From NCBI GenBank assembly GCA_902516395.1, contig CABXYN010000011.1:1-40743 (forward strand): 40,743 bases of DNA, written 5' to 3'. Source of the stretch: an uncultured Pelagibacteraceae bacterium. GTDB taxonomy: Bacteria; Pseudomonadota; Alphaproteobacteria; Pelagibacterales; Pelagibacteraceae. A model generated the notes under the pieces. It was not told the origin of the DNA, made no database searches, and was given only the letters and a program-made list of their open reading frames with translations. This document shows positions 38,086 through 40,743 of the stretch, piece after piece; positions within the stretch are counted from its first letter, which is position 1; each line of letters begins with the position of its first letter. Position numbers and translations under genes: made by a program.

Positions 38086-38592
38086 ATGAATATTTTTTTT
38101 ATAACAGTTATAATTTTTATAATAGTTTATGTTCTTCTGACGTGGTTTGCTAGGACCTCTGCGAAGAGAATTTCAAAAATAATAAGATTAATTATAATTA
38201 TATCATCAATTTTGTTAGCTTTTTTAATGGTGTACGCTGGTAGATATATTTTTTCATTACCATTTGTTTTAGCTATTTTGCCGCTAATAAAAACTAAAGC
38301 AGGAATTTCACTTTTTCAATTACTAAGACTTTGGGGCTTGTTCAGAGTTCTTAGAAACTCTGGGAGATTTAATTTTAATAATTTTAACCAGACAAATACT
38401 CAACAAAGTATGAATTTAGATGAAGCATATAAAATTTTAAATTTAGATCCCAAAAAAAAATATTCAAAAAGTGAAATCTTAAACTCATATAAAAAAATTA
38501 TGAAAAAAATTCATCCTGATGTTAGCCCAGAGCTAAATAGACTAGCCTCAATTGTCAATGAAGCAAAAGAAATAGTAATCAAGAGTATATAA
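38086..38592 (+). CDS. Membrane-anchored J-domain protein
   Basis: N-terminal hydrophobic segments and C-terminal MNLDEAYKILNLDPKKKYSKSEILNSYKKIMKKIHPDVSPE with HPD motif. Confidence 0.83.
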   Translation: MNIFFITVIIFIIVYVLLTWFARTSAKRISKIIRLIIIISSILLAFLMVYAGRYIFSLPFVLAILPLIKTKAGISLFQLLRLWGLFRVLRNSGRFNFNNFNQTNTQQSMNLDEAYKILNLDPKKKYSKSEILNSYKKIMKKIHPDVSPELNRLASIVNEAKEIVIKSI

Positions 38593-38646
38593 ATCTTAAG
38601 GTATATTAATACTTTACTAAATTTTATTTTATATTAATTTTAAAGG

Positions 38647-39531
38647 ATGATTGAATTAAAAGGTATTTTTGCTGCTTCTTTATCAATACTAAAAAATGAT
38701 CTTTCTCTTGATATAGATAATACGATTAAGCATGCAGAAAACGTCATAGACATGGGCTGTCACGGTGCAGTTTTTTTTGGTAGCACAGGTCAGTCACAAT
38801 TAATTTCTCTGAGTGAAAAAATACAACTAATCAATCAGCTGCCAAATAGTAAATATAAAGATAAATTTATAATAGGGACAGGCTTAAATTCACTTGCAGA
38901 TAACATTAATTTGATAAAAATTTCCAAGTCTATGAATTTTAATACATTTCTTATAATGCCACCTGCATATTATAAATATGAAGACAGCGATGTAATAAAT
39001 TTTTATTCAAAAATAATTGAAGAAGTTAATGATTGTAAAATTATATTGTATAATTTTGAAAAACTTTCAGGTTACAAGTTTAGTCCAGCATGTATCGAAT
39101 CCTTAGTTAAAAAATTTCCAGATCAAATTGTTGGTGTCAAAGATAGTTCTTATAATTTATTTGAGACATTGAAAATTAAAAATTTTTCTATATTTCCTGG
39201 TTCTGAATCAAAATTATTAAAAGGGTTAGAATTAGGGTGTGACGGAATAATAACAGCTACTACAAATATCACTGGAACTTTGGCTAGAGAAGTTTACGAC
39301 GGCTTTAAAAATAATTTAGATTTATCTTCAAACAAAAAATTATGTGATGTAAGAGGTTGTTTTGAAAAATATAATTTAATATCTGGTTTGCACACTGTTA
39401 TGTCAGAAAAAAATAAAATATTTGAAAATCTTTTACCACCGTTAAAGCTTTTAGATACTAATCAAAAAAAAGAGATATTAACAAGTTTAGTTAATCTAGA
39501 ATTTAAAATAGCGAATTTAAAAGCAGCATAA
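38647..39531 (+). CDS. Dihydrodipicolinate synthase/N-acetylneuraminate lyase family aldolase (DapA-like paralog)
   Basis: GCHGAVFFGSTGQSQLISLSEK, ILYNFEKLSGYKFSP, Schiff-base Lys region IVGVKDSSYN. Confidence 0.87.
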   Translation: MIELKGIFAASLSILKNDLSLDIDNTIKHAENVIDMGCHGAVFFGSTGQSQLISLSEKIQLINQLPNSKYKDKFIIGTGLNSLADNINLIKISKSMNFNTFLIMPPAYYKYEDSDVINFYSKIIEEVNDCKIILYNFEKLSGYKFSPACIESLVKKFPDQIVGVKDSSYNLFETLKIKNFSIFPGSESKLLKGLELGCDGIITATTNITGTLAREVYDGFKNNLDLSSNKKLCDVRGCFEKYNLISGLHTVMSEKNKIFENLLPPLKLLDTNQKKEILTSLVNLEFKIANLKAA

Positions 39532-39532
39532 A

Positions 39533-40720
39533 ATGAGTTTAGTAAGTTTTCTAAATGATTTATTTAAACAAGACGGTTTTGAACTTGTAGACTCCAATTC
39601 AAAAAAATATGTAATTGGAAATCCTAAAAAAGAAAAACCAATAGTAATTAAATTACTTGATCAAAAATTAATGCAAAAATTACTAATAAACCCAGATTTA
39701 TATTTTGGAGAAGCTTATATGGATGGATCATTATTGATACAGAATGGAACGCTTACAGAATTTTTAGACTTAGCTTTCAAAAATATAGGAAGGGGAGATA
39801 TAAATTTTTATGGCTCAGTCATAAAAAAAATAAAAGGAACTTTCAGATATCTTACAAATTTTAACAAAATCTTAAAATCAAAAGAAAACGTAGCCCATCA
39901 TTACGATATATCTGAAAAACTTTACGATTTATTTTTAGATGAGAATAGACAATATTCCTGTGCTTATTTTAAAAACGATAATGATACATTAGAGCAAGCT
40001 CAAAATAATAAAATCCAACATATTATAAAAAAACTAAACATTCAGTCTAATCAAAAAGTTTTAGATATTGGTTCGGGATGGGGCACATTAGCATTAGCAA
40101 TTGCCAAGGAGACAAATGCAAGTGTTACAGGAATAACACTCTCAGAAAATCAATTTGAGTATAGTAAGAATAAGGCAAAAGAGATGAATTTGTCCAATCA
40201 GGTAGATTTTAAACTTATTGATTATAGGCAACTAAATGAAAAATTTGACAGAATAGTAAGTGTTGGAATGTTTGAGCATGTAGGAAGAAAATTTTATAAA
40301 ACATATTTTAATACTGTTTTTAAACTCTTGAACGAAAAAGGAATTGCTTTAATTCACACTATTGGTTCATCAATGCCCCCAAGAGACCCACAACCATGGA
40401 TTACAAAATATATTTTTCCAGGCGGTTACACTCCAAGTTTAAGTGAAGTTGCAAAATCAATTGAAAACTCAGGTCTGATAGTCTCTGACATTGAAGTTCT
40501 AAGAATGCACTACGCACACACACTTAGAAATTGGAAAGAAAGATTTTTATCAAAAAAAGACACTGTTTTAGGTATGTTTGACGAAAAATTTTTTAGAATG
40601 TGGGAATTTTATCTAGCTAGTTGTGAAATGGCATTTAAATGGGGCGATCAGGTTGTATTTCAATTTCAGCTATCAAAGGATAATATATCTGTCCCTAATA
40701 CTCGGGACTATATTTATTAA
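39533..40720 (+). CDS. cfa: Cyclopropane-fatty-acyl-phospholipid synthase family methyltransferase
   Basis: VAHHYDISEKLYDLFLDENRQYSCAYF, VLDIGSGWGTLALAIAKE, VGMFEHVGRKFYKTYF. Confidence 0.93.
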   Translation: MSLVSFLNDLFKQDGFELVDSNSKKYVIGNPKKEKPIVIKLLDQKLMQKLLINPDLYFGEAYMDGSLLIQNGTLTEFLDLAFKNIGRGDINFYGSVIKKIKGTFRYLTNFNKILKSKENVAHHYDISEKLYDLFLDENRQYSCAYFKNDNDTLEQAQNNKIQHIIKKLNIQSNQKVLDIGSGWGTLALAIAKETNASVTGITLSENQFEYSKNKAKEMNLSNQVDFKLIDYRQLNEKFDRIVSVGMFEHVGRKFYKTYFNTVFKLLNEKGIALIHTIGSSMPPRDPQPWITKYIFPGGYTPSLSEVAKSIENSGLIVSDIEVLRMHYAHTLRNWKERFLSKKDTVLGMFDEKFFRMWEFYLASCEMAFKWGDQVVFQFQLSKDNISVPNTRDYIY

Positions 40721-40743
40721 AATATTACTGATAAATAATTAAA

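Noticed and set aside
1-40743. CRISPR arrays, transposases, prophage or defence islands
   Set aside because: No regularly spaced repeats and no transposase, integrase, phage or defence genes seen; the window looks like core chromosome.

Overview
This is a gene-dense, very AT-rich chromosomal window. Gene content, order and the class I LysRS, ChvI/ChvG and RegA homologs suggest a SAR11/Pelagibacter-like alphaproteobacterium (inferred, no database search). I support about 38 protein-coding genes and found no convincing tRNA, rRNA, mobile element or CRISPR array. Recognisable modules: AmpG (partial) and TrkH; lysK-pyrD-rpmB-VUT transporter; a four-gene polyamine operon (ODC, DHS-like, AguB, AguA); RegA; polA; ChvI-ChvG-ahcY-tsaE-amgK-murU; gpmA; F1-ATPase zeta-like protein, SNase and SLT-like lipoprotein; an RND efflux pair; sulfurtransferase and MsrA; a purine-type PRTase convergent with a BMP-family nucleoside ABC importer; Hsp20; oligopeptidase B; a membrane J-protein; a DapA-like aldolase; and a cyclopropane fatty acid synthase. 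Two regulatory signals stand out. (1) The ornithine decarboxylase 5' leader has two abutting hairpins; the second ends in a U8 tract and lies inside a 12-codon upstream ORF, which suggests leader-peptide attenuation. (2) The hsp20 5' leader has a sigma32-like promoter and a UUGCU/AGGAG arrangement like the core of ROSE RNA thermometers. Other notable points are convergent genes with overlapping or nearly abutting stop codons and no room for a terminator, an atypical ChvI receiver loop, and a condensed chv-ahcY-tsaE-amgK-murU locus.
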